From JAKSSM01 sp045629065 (GTDB taxonomy: Bacteria; Bacillota; Clostridia; Peptostreptococcales; Anaerovoracaceae): a stretch of 64,000 nt of DNA. Below the pieces are notes generated by a model, which was given only the letters and a program-made list of their open reading frames with translations, did no database searches and was not told the origin of the DNA. Location: NCBI GenBank assembly GCA_045629065.1, contig JAZQQK010000034.1, positions 1 to 64,000 of the forward strand, given 5' to 3'. The position numbers were made by a program, and so were the translations under genes. Positions within the stretch are counted from its first letter, which is position 1, and the number at the start of each line of letters is the position of its first letter. Of this stretch, positions 52,379-61,800 are shown one piece after another.

Positions 52379-53188
52379 TTAATTTTGTGTTAATTCCTTA
52401 TGTGATTGTTCTACAATTTTTTCAGGCAGTTCGGGGCTGAAATCGGCCGTTTTAGCCTCGTTTTTAGTGAGATATAACAAGTACTCAATATTTCCTTTTG
52501 CGCCTGTTACAGGGCTAAATGTGAGCCCTGACGGGTATAAATTATATTCGAGTGCATATTCGATAACCGTATTTATGACTTCGAGGTGAACTTTAGGGTC
52601 TTTAATAATTCCACCCTTACCCACTTTTTCTCTTCCGGCTTCAAATTGAGGCTTTACTAAGCAGACCATTTTACCAGTGTCAGGCTTTAATAACTCTGTA
52701 GCAACCGGAAAGATATGCTTTAGTGAGATGAAAGAGACATCGACGGATATAAAATCTAGTTTTTCAAATTCGACAGGATTCACATCGCGGATATTAGTCT
52801 GTTCCATAACGACTACGCGCTCATCAACCCTAAGCTTATATGCTAGTTGGTTAGTTCCTACGTCTACAGCATAGACTTTTGATGCTCCATTCTGTAACAT
52901 GCAGTCTGTAAAACCACCTGTGGATGATCCGATATCCATGCATACAGCACCTTTTAGGTCAAAAGGCCAAGTCTTTAATGATTTCTCTAGTTTGAGACCA
53001 CCGCGGCTTACATAAGGGCAAGTATCTCCCCTCACCTCGAGCTCGCAGTCGACATCGACCTTTGTACCGGCCTTATCTTCCCTCTGACCTCCAACGAAAA
53101 CCAGCCCAGCCATAATTGAACGCTGAGCTTTTTCACGTGATTCAAAATATCCTTTGCTGACTAGCAGTACATCTAATCTTTCTTTCAT
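52379..53188 (-). CDS. tlyA: TlyA family rRNA (cytidine-2'-O)-methyltransferase
   Basis: A 269-residue protein. An N-terminal S4 RNA-binding domain (RLDVLLVSKGYFESREKAQRSIMAG) is followed by an FtsJ-like methyltransferase with VCMDIGSSTGGFTDCMLQNGASKVYAVDVG and DFISVDVSFISLKHI. TlyA methylates cytidines in rRNA and affects capreomycin sensitivity. It overlaps dxs by four bases and precedes mutS by one, inside a long reverse operon; tlyA beside dxs and xseAB is typical. Confidence 0.93.
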   Translation of the reverse strand: MKERLDVLLVSKGYFESREKAQRSIMAGLVFVGGQREDKAGTKVDVDCELEVRGDTCPYVSRGGLKLEKSLKTWPFDLKGAVCMDIGSSTGGFTDCMLQNGASKVYAVDVGTNQLAYKLRVDERVVVMEQTNIRDVNPVEFEKLDFISVDVSFISLKHIFPVATELLKPDTGKMVCLVKPQFEAGREKVGKGGIIKDPKVHLEVINTVIEYALEYNLYPSGLTFSPVTGAKGNIEYLLYLTKNEAKTADFSPELPEKIVEQSHKELTQN

Positions 53189-55011
53189 ATTTTTTCGAAT
53201 ATCTTTTCTGCAGTTAGGCCATATTTATCAGCGAGTTCATCAAAAGTTCCGTGCTCGATAAATTTGTTTGGCCAACCGAAGCTTTTAACCTTAAAATTTT
53301 TATTTGTTAAGGCTGCGGCAACAGTTTCACCGAAGCCTCCTTGGAGTGCATTATCCTCAATTGTGATTATGCGTTTAGCTTTATCATTAATAATGGATGT
53401 ATCAAATGGCTTAACCTTTATGACTGGAGTAAGAACTGCGTCTTTACCATTAGCTCTTAATAGTTCAATTAGCTTCTCGCCAGTTTTTACCATCTTTCCA
53501 CAAGCCAATACCTGAATGTTACCTTTTTTCTTGTCTTCCGAGTCGAAGTCGCATTCGAGACCGAGATTGACTTCTTGGAATTCGCCTCGTGGATATCTAA
53601 CTGCACATGGCGAATTGAGTTTGAAGGCTTCATCAAGGCATTTCTTAAGCGACTCATTATCATACGGTGTGAATACAGTCATATTTGGTACAGTATTGAG
53701 ATATGATAAATCGAATGTCCCTTGATGAGTTTCACCATCAGCACCGACTACACCAGCTCTATCAAGGGCGAAGACTACAGGAAGATTTTGCATTGCCACA
53801 TCCATCATCATTTGGTCATAAGCCCTTTGAAGGAATGACGAATATATGAATACACAAGGCTTTAAACCTGCTTTAGCAAGACCTGCCGCAAAAGTGACAG
53901 CGTGCTCTTCGGCGATTCCGACGTCAAAATACCTTTCAGGCAATTCTAATGAGAAATCTTTGAGACCTGTGCCTAAACCCATTGCTGCAGTGACTGCGAC
54001 AATCTTTTCATCTGCTTTGGCCAATTCTAGTATGTGAGTTCCAGCGACATCTGTGGCTGAAGGTCCTTTTTTAGTCTTTAATTCCTTACCTGTTTCTGGA
54101 TCGAATGGGCCAACACCGTGGAATTTTCGAGGAAATCTTTCGGCGTTTCTATAGCCCTTACCTTTCTTTGTGATTACATGGATTATACATGGCTCATTAA
54201 GAGACTTCGCATTTTCCATTGTTTGAGTGAGTTTCTCGATGTCGTGGCCGTCAACCGGACCAAAATATGTGAGTCCCAACTCTTCGAAGAACTTGCCAGA
54301 ATCATTCATGAGTGAGAACTTAACATCATTCTTAAAATCAGCTAAGCCCTGAGCAACTAGAGTACCCACATCAGATGCTCCTGCAATCTTAGTCTTGATG
54401 AATTTCTTTGCTCCAAGATAATGTGAAGAGGTTCTAATTTCACCTAAATATTTTGATAAGCCACCGACATTCTTAGATATCGACATTCCGTTGTCATTAA
54501 GAATAATAATTACTTTTGACTTAGAATAACCGAGCGCATTCATAGCTTCGTAAGCCATTCCACCCGTGAGTGATCCGTCGCCGATAACGGCAACGACTTC
54601 GTAGTTGTCTCCAGCAATGTCTCTTGCTGCTGCAATACCAGATGCGGCCGATATAGAATTTGAACTGTGTCCAGTATCAAAAGCATCATATATGGAATCA
54701 TTTGATTTTGGGAAACCACTCATTCCACCAAACTTCCTCATAGTGTCGAAGTTCTTTGCTCTACCGGTAAGAATTTTATGAACATAACTTTGATGTCCAA
54801 CGTCAAAAATGAATTTGTCATTAGGACAGTCAAAGACTTTATGTAATGCAATTGTAAGTTCTACAACTCCAAGATTTGAAGCAATATGACCACCAGTCTT
54901 TGATACTTTATCGATCAAAAACTCACGAATCTGTACGGCCAGGAGTTCGAGCTCGTCTTTTGACATTGTCTTTAAATCTTCAGGGAAATTGTATTCGGTA
55001 ATCTTTTTCAT
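53185..55011 (-). CDS. dxs: 1-deoxy-D-xylulose-5-phosphate synthase
   Basis: A 608-residue thiamine-diphosphate enzyme. Motifs include GHIASNLGVVELTIALH, DVGHQSYVHKILTGR, GDGSLTGGMAYEAMNALG with the ThDP-binding GDG...NDN (IILNDNGMSIS), and the transketolase-type central and C-terminal domains (GIAEEHAVTFAAGLA, VRYPRGE). It makes DXP from pyruvate and glyceraldehyde 3-phosphate, the first step of the MEP isoprenoid pathway. The prenyl synthase gene for the same pathway lies directly upstream with a one-base overlap. Confidence 0.96.
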   Translation of the reverse strand: MKKITEYNFPEDLKTMSKDELELLAVQIREFLIDKVSKTGGHIASNLGVVELTIALHKVFDCPNDKFIFDVGHQSYVHKILTGRAKNFDTMRKFGGMSGFPKSNDSIYDAFDTGHSSNSISAASGIAAARDIAGDNYEVVAVIGDGSLTGGMAYEAMNALGYSKSKVIIILNDNGMSISKNVGGLSKYLGEIRTSSHYLGAKKFIKTKIAGASDVGTLVAQGLADFKNDVKFSLMNDSGKFFEELGLTYFGPVDGHDIEKLTQTMENAKSLNEPCIIHVITKKGKGYRNAERFPRKFHGVGPFDPETGKELKTKKGPSATDVAGTHILELAKADEKIVAVTAAMGLGTGLKDFSLELPERYFDVGIAEEHAVTFAAGLAKAGLKPCVFIYSSFLQRAYDQMMMDVAMQNLPVVFALDRAGVVGADGETHQGTFDLSYLNTVPNMTVFTPYDNESLKKCLDEAFKLNSPCAVRYPRGEFQEVNLGLECDFDSEDKKKGNIQVLACGKMVKTGEKLIELLRANGKDAVLTPVIKVKPFDTSIINDKAKRIITIEDNALQGGFGETVAAALTNKNFKVKSFGWPNKFIEHGTFDELADKYGLTAEKIFEKI

Positions 55012-55904
55012 TATTTATTTCTATCCTTTAACTCTAAAACTAGATTTCTAAAGAATTCAGCGTTGTCATAATAATTTGAAATGGAATTAATTGCGACATT
55101 TGTTAACTCATCTAAGCGTGCGATGGCTTTTTCCATACCGTTAATGTGTACATATGTGTTCTTATCAAACTTTGTATCCTGTTTTACGCTCTTTCCTAAC
55201 GTCTGCTCATCGCCTGTTTCATCGAGAATATCATCACGAATTTGGAAAGCAAGTCCGAGAGCTTCAGCATAGTTATCAAAGTCTTCAATCATCACATTTG
55301 TCGCATTTCCAAGGAATAATCCAGCACGAATCGAAGCTCTGATCAATGCACCAGTCTTATTTAAATTAAGATAATCAAGCATTTCATTAGAATATTGAGT
55401 CTTTTCGCCCTCGATGTCGCACACTTGACCAGCTACCATACCACGACATCCAGCACCTTTTGCAATTTCATACATTGCCTTAACCTTTTTAGTGAGTTTC
55501 TCTGGCTGATCGAAGTCGAGCATCATATCTTTATTGATTGCTTCGAAAGCAGTTGTCAATAATCCGTCGCCTGCGAGTATAGCCATGGCTTCACCATATA
55601 CTTTATGGTTTGTAGGTAATCCTCTCCTCAAATCGTCGTCATCCATAGCCGGTAAATCATCGTGAATCAATGAATATGTGTGGATATATTCAATCGCGCA
55701 AGCATAAGGAAGCGCTTCATATATGTCTCCTCCTGCAAACTCACAAGCCGCTAAAAGCAAAACTGGTCTGAGACGCTTACCTCCTGCGACTAAACTGTAT
55801 TTCATTGCATCATAAAGTGTTATAGATTTGTTGTCGATGTTTGGAATAAAGTCTAAAAGATGGTTTTCGACAATTGCTTTGTAGTCAACATAAGTATGTT
55901 CCAT
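55011..55904 (-). CDS. ispA: polyprenyl (farnesyl or geranyl) diphosphate synthase
   Basis: A 297-residue prenyltransferase. Both aspartate-rich motifs are present: IHDDLPAMDDDDLRRG (first) and FQIRDDILDETGD (second), plus GGKRLRPVLLLAA near the start. Residues before the first motif and the overall length fit farnesyl diphosphate synthases of Bacillota. It condenses IPP with allylic diphosphates, giving precursors for undecaprenyl phosphate, used in wall synthesis. Chain length is inferred from the family. Confidence 0.94.
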   Translation of the reverse strand: MEHTYVDYKAIVENHLLDFIPNIDNKSITLYDAMKYSLVAGGKRLRPVLLLAACEFAGGDIYEALPYACAIEYIHTYSLIHDDLPAMDDDDLRRGLPTNHKVYGEAMAILAGDGLLTTAFEAINKDMMLDFDQPEKLTKKVKAMYEIAKGAGCRGMVAGQVCDIEGEKTQYSNEMLDYLNLNKTGALIRASIRAGLFLGNATNVMIEDFDNYAEALGLAFQIRDDILDETGDEQTLGKSVKQDTKFDKNTYVHINGMEKAIARLDELTNVAINSISNYYDNAEFFRNLVLELKDRNK

Positions 55905-55913
55905 ACTGCACCT

Positions 55914-56099
55914 CTACTTTTCAATAACTTCGATTTTTTGCTTAGTATCCTTTAGAATGTCGTCACATTCTTTATATGCCTTAATTCCCTCTTCGTAGCA
56001 TTTAATAGCTTCATCGAGAGTTGTTTCTGTGTCACGAATCTTTTCGGACATCTCTTCTAACTTTTTCATTGAATTCTCAAATGACATAGGCTTCTCCAT
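55914..56099 (-). CDS. xseB: exodeoxyribonuclease VII small subunit
   Basis: A 61-residue helical protein matching XseB (SFENSMKKLEEMSEKIRD, then LDEAIKCYEEGIKAYKECDDILK). It forms the small subunit of ExoVII with XseA, which degrades single-stranded DNA. It overlaps xseA by one base. Confidence 0.95.
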   Translation of the reverse strand: MEKPMSFENSMKKLEEMSEKIRDTETTLDEAIKCYEEGIKAYKECDDILKDTKQKIEVIEK

Positions 56100-57223
56100 T
56101 AAATTTCAAACTCTTTACTACCATCTTTGAATGTTATCTTGTATTTACCACTATTAAAGTCTTTTACCGAAGAAATAATCTTTCCATCAGCGTTTTCAAG
56201 CATCGAATAGCCTTTATTTAGAACTTTTTGTGGATGGTTTTCTTCTATTAACAGTTTCATCTTCTCAATCTCGTGCTCGTATTCGACGATACGGTCTTGT
56301 ATTTCCGTTTGAATATCCTTGAAGATACTGTCAATTCTTAACTGATCATATTTTACTTTATTATTGAGTTCCACTAATAAATCGTTTTTATAGTTTTCTA
56401 CCTTGCGCATGAGCTCATTAATATCTGGAACAGCTATTTCAGCGGCTGCCGTAGGCGTTTCAGCCCTCAAATCAGCGACGAAATCAGATATTGTGAAGTC
56501 TATTTCGTGCCCTACGGCTGATATTATAGGGATTTTAGAGTTATATATAGCTCTTGCTACTATCTCTTCATTGAAGGCCCAAAGGTCCTCAACAGAGCCA
56601 CCACCACGACCAACAATCAGCGTATCTATGTCGTTATAACGGCTGTCAGCATTAATCATATCGATAGTGGTTGCGATATCATAGCTTGCGCCTTCTCCCT
56701 GAACGAGTGTCGGGAAAATAATTATGTCAACAAGTGTATTTCTACTTGTTATTATCTTTTTTATGTCTTCTACCGCAGCTCCTGTATTAGAAGTTACGAT
56801 TCCGACTTTCTTTGGAAAGCTTGGAATTGGCTTTTTATGAGAAACATCGAATAAACCTTCCTTTTCAAGCTTATCTTTCATAAGTTGAAAAGCCATTGAT
56901 AGGTTTCCATCACCTGCTACACTTATCGATTTAACGAATAAAGTATAGGTTCCACCTTTTTTATAGACATTAATTGATCCATCAATTATTACTTCAAGCC
57001 CATCGCCAAGCTCATATTCGAGATTTCTCACGTATGAAGCAGCAAAAAAGCAATTAATCTTGGAAAATTCATCATTAATGGAGAAATAAACATGGCCGGA
57101 ACTGTGATATTTGAGGTTGGATATCTCTCCTACCACTGTAACTCGTCCCAATAAAGGATCAGTAGTCAAAACCCTTGATATGTAATCATTTAGTTGTGAG
57201 ACGGTTACTGGTTTTAACGCCAT
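56099..57223 (-). CDS. xseA: exodeoxyribonuclease VII large subunit
   Basis: A 374-residue XseA, somewhat shorter than the usual 400-450. The N-terminal OB fold (LGRVTVVGEISNLKYHSSGHVYFSINDE) is followed by the catalytic domain with VGIVTSNTGAAVEDI, IDTLIVGRGGGSVEDLWAFNEE and SAVGHEIDFTISDFVADLRAETPTAAAE. The coiled-coil stretch toward the C-terminus is short, which explains the length. It begins 10 bp inside the TsaD-paralogue gene. Confidence 0.95.
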   Translation of the reverse strand: MALKPVTVSQLNDYISRVLTTDPLLGRVTVVGEISNLKYHSSGHVYFSINDEFSKINCFFAASYVRNLEYELGDGLEVIIDGSINVYKKGGTYTLFVKSISVAGDGNLSMAFQLMKDKLEKEGLFDVSHKKPIPSFPKKVGIVTSNTGAAVEDIKKIITSRNTLVDIIIFPTLVQGEGASYDIATTIDMINADSRYNDIDTLIVGRGGGSVEDLWAFNEEIVARAIYNSKIPIISAVGHEIDFTISDFVADLRAETPTAAAEIAVPDINELMRKVENYKNDLLVELNNKVKYDQLRIDSIFKDIQTEIQDRIVEYEHEIEKMKLLIEENHPQKVLNKGYSMLENADGKIISSVKDFNSGKYKITFKDGSKEFEI

Positions 57224-58140
57224 CTATTCTTTCCTCCGAGTAAAGCAATGCCAACTGCATTGTCTGTTGAAAGTTTTGGATCCCCAAAAATAATGTTATA
57301 TTCAGGGAATTTATTAGTAATATAGTTTCTAAGAAAGACGCTTGAACTTACGCCTCCAGAGAAAATAAAATCATTTATTTTGTATTTGTTTGCGAGCTGT
57401 TCTACCATCTTTGAAATAGCAACACAAATTTCGAGCATCAAAGAACAAGCGATTTCTTTCTCGTCGTACTTCCCAATAGCATTTTGCGCTTGTGTTTCTA
57501 TACCGGAAAGGTTAATTTCACTGTTTTCAACCTTAATCCTTGTGAATATGGGCTTAACTATTTCGCACTCTCTTGCAAGCCTATCTATTTCTTGTCCACA
57601 TGGAAAGTCGTAGCCTAAAGCGACACCCACTCTGTCTAGTACTTGTCCAAAAGAAATATCTTTTGTCTTTCCTACGATCTCGTATCCATTATTGACCAGG
57701 ATAGCTTCTGTCGTTCCGCCACTGAAGTGAAATGTGATAAAACCTTCTCTATCCTTTAGCTCAGTAAAGTGCCTAATAGCCTCAATATGGCCTTCCTGAT
57801 GAGAAAACTTATAGCAAGGTATATTAAGACTTTGGGCAATTACTTTGCCGTAGCCCTCTCCTGCGAGGAAGCAAGGCATATATGAGCCCTCTACTGGTCT
57901 TGGACGAGTTGATACGGAGATGCAAGCAATATTATTACGATATTCATCATTAGCTAATATGCTATTAATTAATTCAGGCAATCTAGTATTGTGCTGAAAG
58001 AAAGCGTCGGATTGTCTAAGTCCTCTCTCGCCTCTTTTAACATCCAAAAATTGCTGAATATTAACTAAAACATTGCTCTTATCATCTACAAGTGCGACTG
58101 AAGTTTTATAGTTTGATGTATCAATACCTAGTGAATACAT
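57214..58140 (-). CDS. TsaD/Kae1-like ASKHA paralogue
   Basis: A 308-residue protein related to TsaD. ATPase-fold motifs are LGIDTSNYKTSVALV at the start, a metal-binding SHQEGHIEAIRH (two histidines), FHFSGGTTEAILV and a late STDNAVGIAL aspartate. It differs from true TsaD, which has HHMEGHI and a SGGHT motif, and belongs to the clade seen beside nusB and xseA in clostridia. It may be an inactive or specialised paralogue; the true tsaD should be elsewhere. Any tRNA threonylcarbamoyl-adenosine role is not established. It begins one base after nusB. Confidence 0.82.
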   Translation of the reverse strand: MYSLGIDTSNYKTSVALVDDKSNVLVNIQQFLDVKRGERGLRQSDAFFQHNTRLPELINSILANDEYRNNIACISVSTRPRPVEGSYMPCFLAGEGYGKVIAQSLNIPCYKFSHQEGHIEAIRHFTELKDREGFITFHFSGGTTEAILVNNGYEIVGKTKDISFGQVLDRVGVALGYDFPCGQEIDRLARECEIVKPIFTRIKVENSEINLSGIETQAQNAIGKYDEKEIACSLMLEICVAISKMVEQLANKYKINDFIFSGGVSSSVFLRNYITNKFPEYNIIFGDPKLSTDNAVGIALLGGKNRWR

Positions 58141-58529
58141 TAGAACTCGATCTTTCCTAAAACTGCATTGATGAACTTTGGTGATCTTTCATCAGAATAT
58201 CGCTTTGCAAGTTCGATAGCTTCATTGATAGCAACCTTAGTTGGAACATCATCAATGTATAAAGATTCAGCGATTGCAACCCTTAAAAGAGTAAGGTCAA
58301 TCTTAGCTATTCTTGGAAGAGGCCAACCCTTGCTGTTGTCATTAATCATAGTGTCAATCTTTTCTTTATTGACACGGATATTTGCAATCAGAGTTTTTAC
58401 ATACTCTTCTTGATCGCCTAGTTTCACATCTTTGATATATTTCTCAATATCTGGATTTTCAAAGTCATTTAATACTTCGAGCTGATATAAAATTTTAAAT
58501 GCGATTTCACGCGCTTCTTTTCTAGACAT
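58140..58529 (-). CDS. nusB: transcription antitermination factor NusB
   Basis: A 129-residue all-helical protein with the NusB layout: SRKEAREIAFKILYQLE at the start, WPLPRIAKIDLTLLRVAIAE in the middle and KVAINEAIELAKRYSDERSPKFINAVLG near the end. It binds boxA RNA with NusE and helps rRNA transcription. The asp23-nusB order is typical in clostridia and it abuts both neighbours. Confidence 0.95.
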   Translation of the reverse strand: MSRKEAREIAFKILYQLEVLNDFENPDIEKYIKDVKLGDQEEYVKTLIANIRVNKEKIDTMINDNSKGWPLPRIAKIDLTLLRVAIAESLYIDDVPTKVAINEAIELAKRYSDERSPKFINAVLGKIEF

Positions 58530-58825
58530 TATTTTTCCTTTAATTTCACACCTTCAACATGAATATTTACTTCATCAGGTGTTTTAGAAGTTATAGATTC
58601 AACGGTTTCAATGACAGCAGTCTGTACATTCCATGCGACATCAGGAATTTTCATACCATAATCAATAATTAAATCAATGTCATACTGTGAAATGTCCTGA
58701 TCTTTATCGTATGAAACCTTAATATCTTTAAGTTCATTCACACCTTCAACCTTGCGAATTGCTTTTACCATGCTGGTTTTCAAGGCGTTTTTATTGAATT
58801 TTTGACTAGTGTTTAGATTATCCAT
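58529..58825 (-). CDS. Asp23/Gls24 family protein
   Basis: A 98-residue protein. KTSMVKAIRKVEGVNELKDIKV, DIDLIIDYGMKIPDVAWNVQTAVIETVESITS and VNIHVEGVKL fit the Asp23 fold. The frame opens further to 58903, but that would run through a GC-rich hairpin and into the preceding gene. No ribosome site is clear for either start; I chose the ATG at 58825 just after the hairpin. Genes of this family commonly precede nusB, as here. It is the second Asp23 copy in the window. The start is uncertain. Confidence 0.7.
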   Translation of the reverse strand: MDNLNTSQKFNKNALKTSMVKAIRKVEGVNELKDIKVSYDKDQDISQYDIDLIIDYGMKIPDVAWNVQTAVIETVESITSKTPDEVNIHVEGVKLKEK

Positions 58826-58837
58826 ATACGGTCTAAA

Positions 58838-58859
58838 GGCCCCGGTAAATGCCGGGGCC
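58838..58859 (-). terminator. GC-rich hairpin, probable weak terminator
   Basis: GGCCCCGG (58838-58845) and CCGGGGCC (58852-58859) pair perfectly around a 6-nt loop. On the minus strand only TTTAGA follows, so termination after the large oxidoreductase gene may be partial. Confidence 0.55.
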
Positions 58860-58865
58860 ATATGT

Positions 58866-61800
58866 TTATTTTGTTGGATTAGCTGGCTTTGGAAGTCTGT
58901 CAATGATGCATTGCATCAAGCTATCTGTGCATGGTAATACATCTTGAATCTTTCCATTCTTAACAGGAACTAAGTTCTTAGTCTCTGGAACTAAAACGCC
59001 TCCATTAACTTCTCCGAGTTCTGCATATCTATATGGAAGTACAGCATCAGCCATCTCATCAGAGATGTCATCTGTGTCATCCCAAGGTAATTCCACCTCG
59101 TAGATATATGCAATTTCGGAAGCAATCTCCCAGTTAGCAAATTCGATAAACTCATCAATTGCTGCCTCTACTGGTTGAAGTCTTCTTTCAGTGTTTGTAT
59201 ATGTTCCTGCAGTGGAAGCAAAGCCTGTTCCTGGAAGAACAACATCAGCTTTTGCAGCTAATTCAGTCATGTGAGTATCGCATACTGCAAGGAATTCAAG
59301 GTTCTTAGTATTTATTGGTGCGTTTTCACCGAATATGAATAATCCCTTAACTCCCTTTAAGCTTTCAGCACCTTCAGTGATACCGAGGTCGATTAAACCT
59401 TGTGAATTGTTCTTTGGTCTAACCATTAAGATACCATCACGAGGTGCTCCGATGTGTCCTGAAAGAACCGCAATGTTACCAATCATTGTTGCTGCATCAA
59501 CTGATACTGCGTTCATTTGGTAAACAAACATAGCTTTCTTTGCCTTCATGTATTCTTCAGCAATTGCCTGAGCTTCAGCTGAAACCTTAACATCCTTAAA
59601 CGATTCAACTAATTCAGTGCAATCCATTCCACATGATGCACAAGGTGTTCCCTTGAGATCAATTACTGCCTTTGCAATTTCCTTTAAGAATGAAACATCC
59701 TTTGAGCCATTAATATCTATGAGTTTAGCACCCTTTTCTACTGCCTGTTTAATCTTGAGGTCGATAACAGGGTTATTCATAGCGACATCAGTGGAATGTC
59801 CAACAGTAATGATAAGGTTTGTTGAAAGTAATTCGTCGATTGTATTAGGAGAAGCATCAATTCCTATTACCTTCTTTAAGCCGTTTTCACGGTTGTTAAG
59901 GCAAATAGTTTTTGCTCCCATAATGTCAGCCATAGTCTTGATAGCATATGCTTCTTCGTTAGTATATCTATCTGATACAGCAACTGCGATAGCTTCCTTG
60001 CCATATTTTTGAGCCATGATTTGCATCTTCTTTGCAATAAGCATGAATGCTTCGTGATAATCAGTCTCTACAAAGGAATCCTCTTCCCTGATTAATGGCT
60101 CTTCTAACTTATCTTCTAATACTGAGCAGTCAAAGCCCCACTTACCTTTGCCACAAAGGAGTCCCTTGTTAACAACGCCTTCCTTATCTGGGTTAGCTTT
60201 TACAAGAGTATCACCTACTGATTCAAGGAGTAAGGAACAACCTACTGAGCAGTATGAGCAAGTTGTAGGAGTAACATCAGTTTCTGTAGGAACTTCCTTA
60301 ACCATTGTAGTTTTCTCTTGAAGAGCACCACATGGACAAACAGATACGCACTGACCGCAAGAAATACAGCCTGATTCAGCCAATGGCTTTTCCATATTTG
60401 GTTTAACAACTGTATCAAAACCACGGTTTACGAGTCCTAAAGCGCCTACTCCCATAACTTCGTCGCAAACTCTTACACATAAGCCGCAAAGTATGCACTT
60501 ATTAGGATCGCGAACGATGAACGGATGGTTATCTACGAACTCTACTACATGTTTTTCACCAGCGAATCTTTCCGGATGAACATCATATTGGTTAGCAAAG
60601 TCTATTAACTTACATTCATAGTAGTCGTGGCATCCACATTCTAAGCAACGAGAAGCTTCTGCTACGGCTTGCTCTACTGTATATGAATTTGGAATAACTT
60701 CTGTGAAATTATCCTTTCTTTTATCTGCTGATAACTGAGGAAGCTCAGGTCTACAAAGTCTCTCTCTATCTTCAAATGATTCTGAAGTGATATCGTCTCT
60801 TGTAACAACGAATGATGGTTCATAACTTACTAATTCACCATAGAGATAGCTATCGATAATTTCTGAAACCTTCTTTGCATCAGCAATTGCTTCTACTGCG
60901 ATAGAAATTTTATCGTTACCGCAGTCACCACCAGCAAAAACGCCAGGGATTGAAGTCATGAATGTCTCTTTATCGTAAGCGATTGCGCCCTTCTTAGTCT
61001 TGTCACAGTCGAAGATGGAAGCATCAACAGCTTGACCAATAGCTAAAATCATTGTATCAAGCTTGATTGTTTCAGTCTTTCCTGGAACAGGAACTGGCTT
61101 ACGACGTCCAGATGCATCTGGTTCGCCTAATTCCATAACTTGTAAAACAACTTCTTTGATGTGACCATTCTTATCTTTCTTAACCTCAATTGGGTTGGTT
61201 AAGTTCTTAAAGATAACGCCTTCCTCTTCTGCTTCTTCGATTTCAACTCTATCGGCTGGCATTTCATCCTTAGTTCTACGGTAGATGTTATATACTTCCT
61301 TAGCGCCAAGTCTAACTGCAGTACGGCAAGCATCCATAGCTGTGTTACCACCACCTACGATAGCTACTTTATCGCCGAGCTTGATTTCATCGTTTCTAAC
61401 TACTCTTCTTAAGAAATCAATACCTCCGATGACACCTTCAGCATCTTCACCAGGGCAACCAACACCAGTTGATACCCAAGCACCGATACCGAGAAGTACA
61501 GCATCGTTTTCTTCTCTGATAGTTTCGAATGGGATATCTACACCAATTTTTACATTAGTCTCGATATCAACACCCATTTCTTCTATTGTTAAGATTTCCT
61601 CATCTAATACGGCCTTAGGAAGTCTATATTCAGGAATACCATATCTTAACATACCACCTGCCTTAGGCATCTGTTCATAGATTGTAACAGCATGTCCCAT
61701 TTGACGAAGGAAATATGCAGCGGATAAACCCATAGGGCCACCACCGATGATGGCAACGGACTTTCCAGTTTCTTCAGCAACTTCTGGAACGAAATTCATA

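Noticed and set aside
58826..58903. N-terminal extension of the Asp23 gene before nusB
   Set aside because: It would run through the GC-rich hairpin and into the end of the oxidoreductase gene, and its residues do not fit the Asp23 family.
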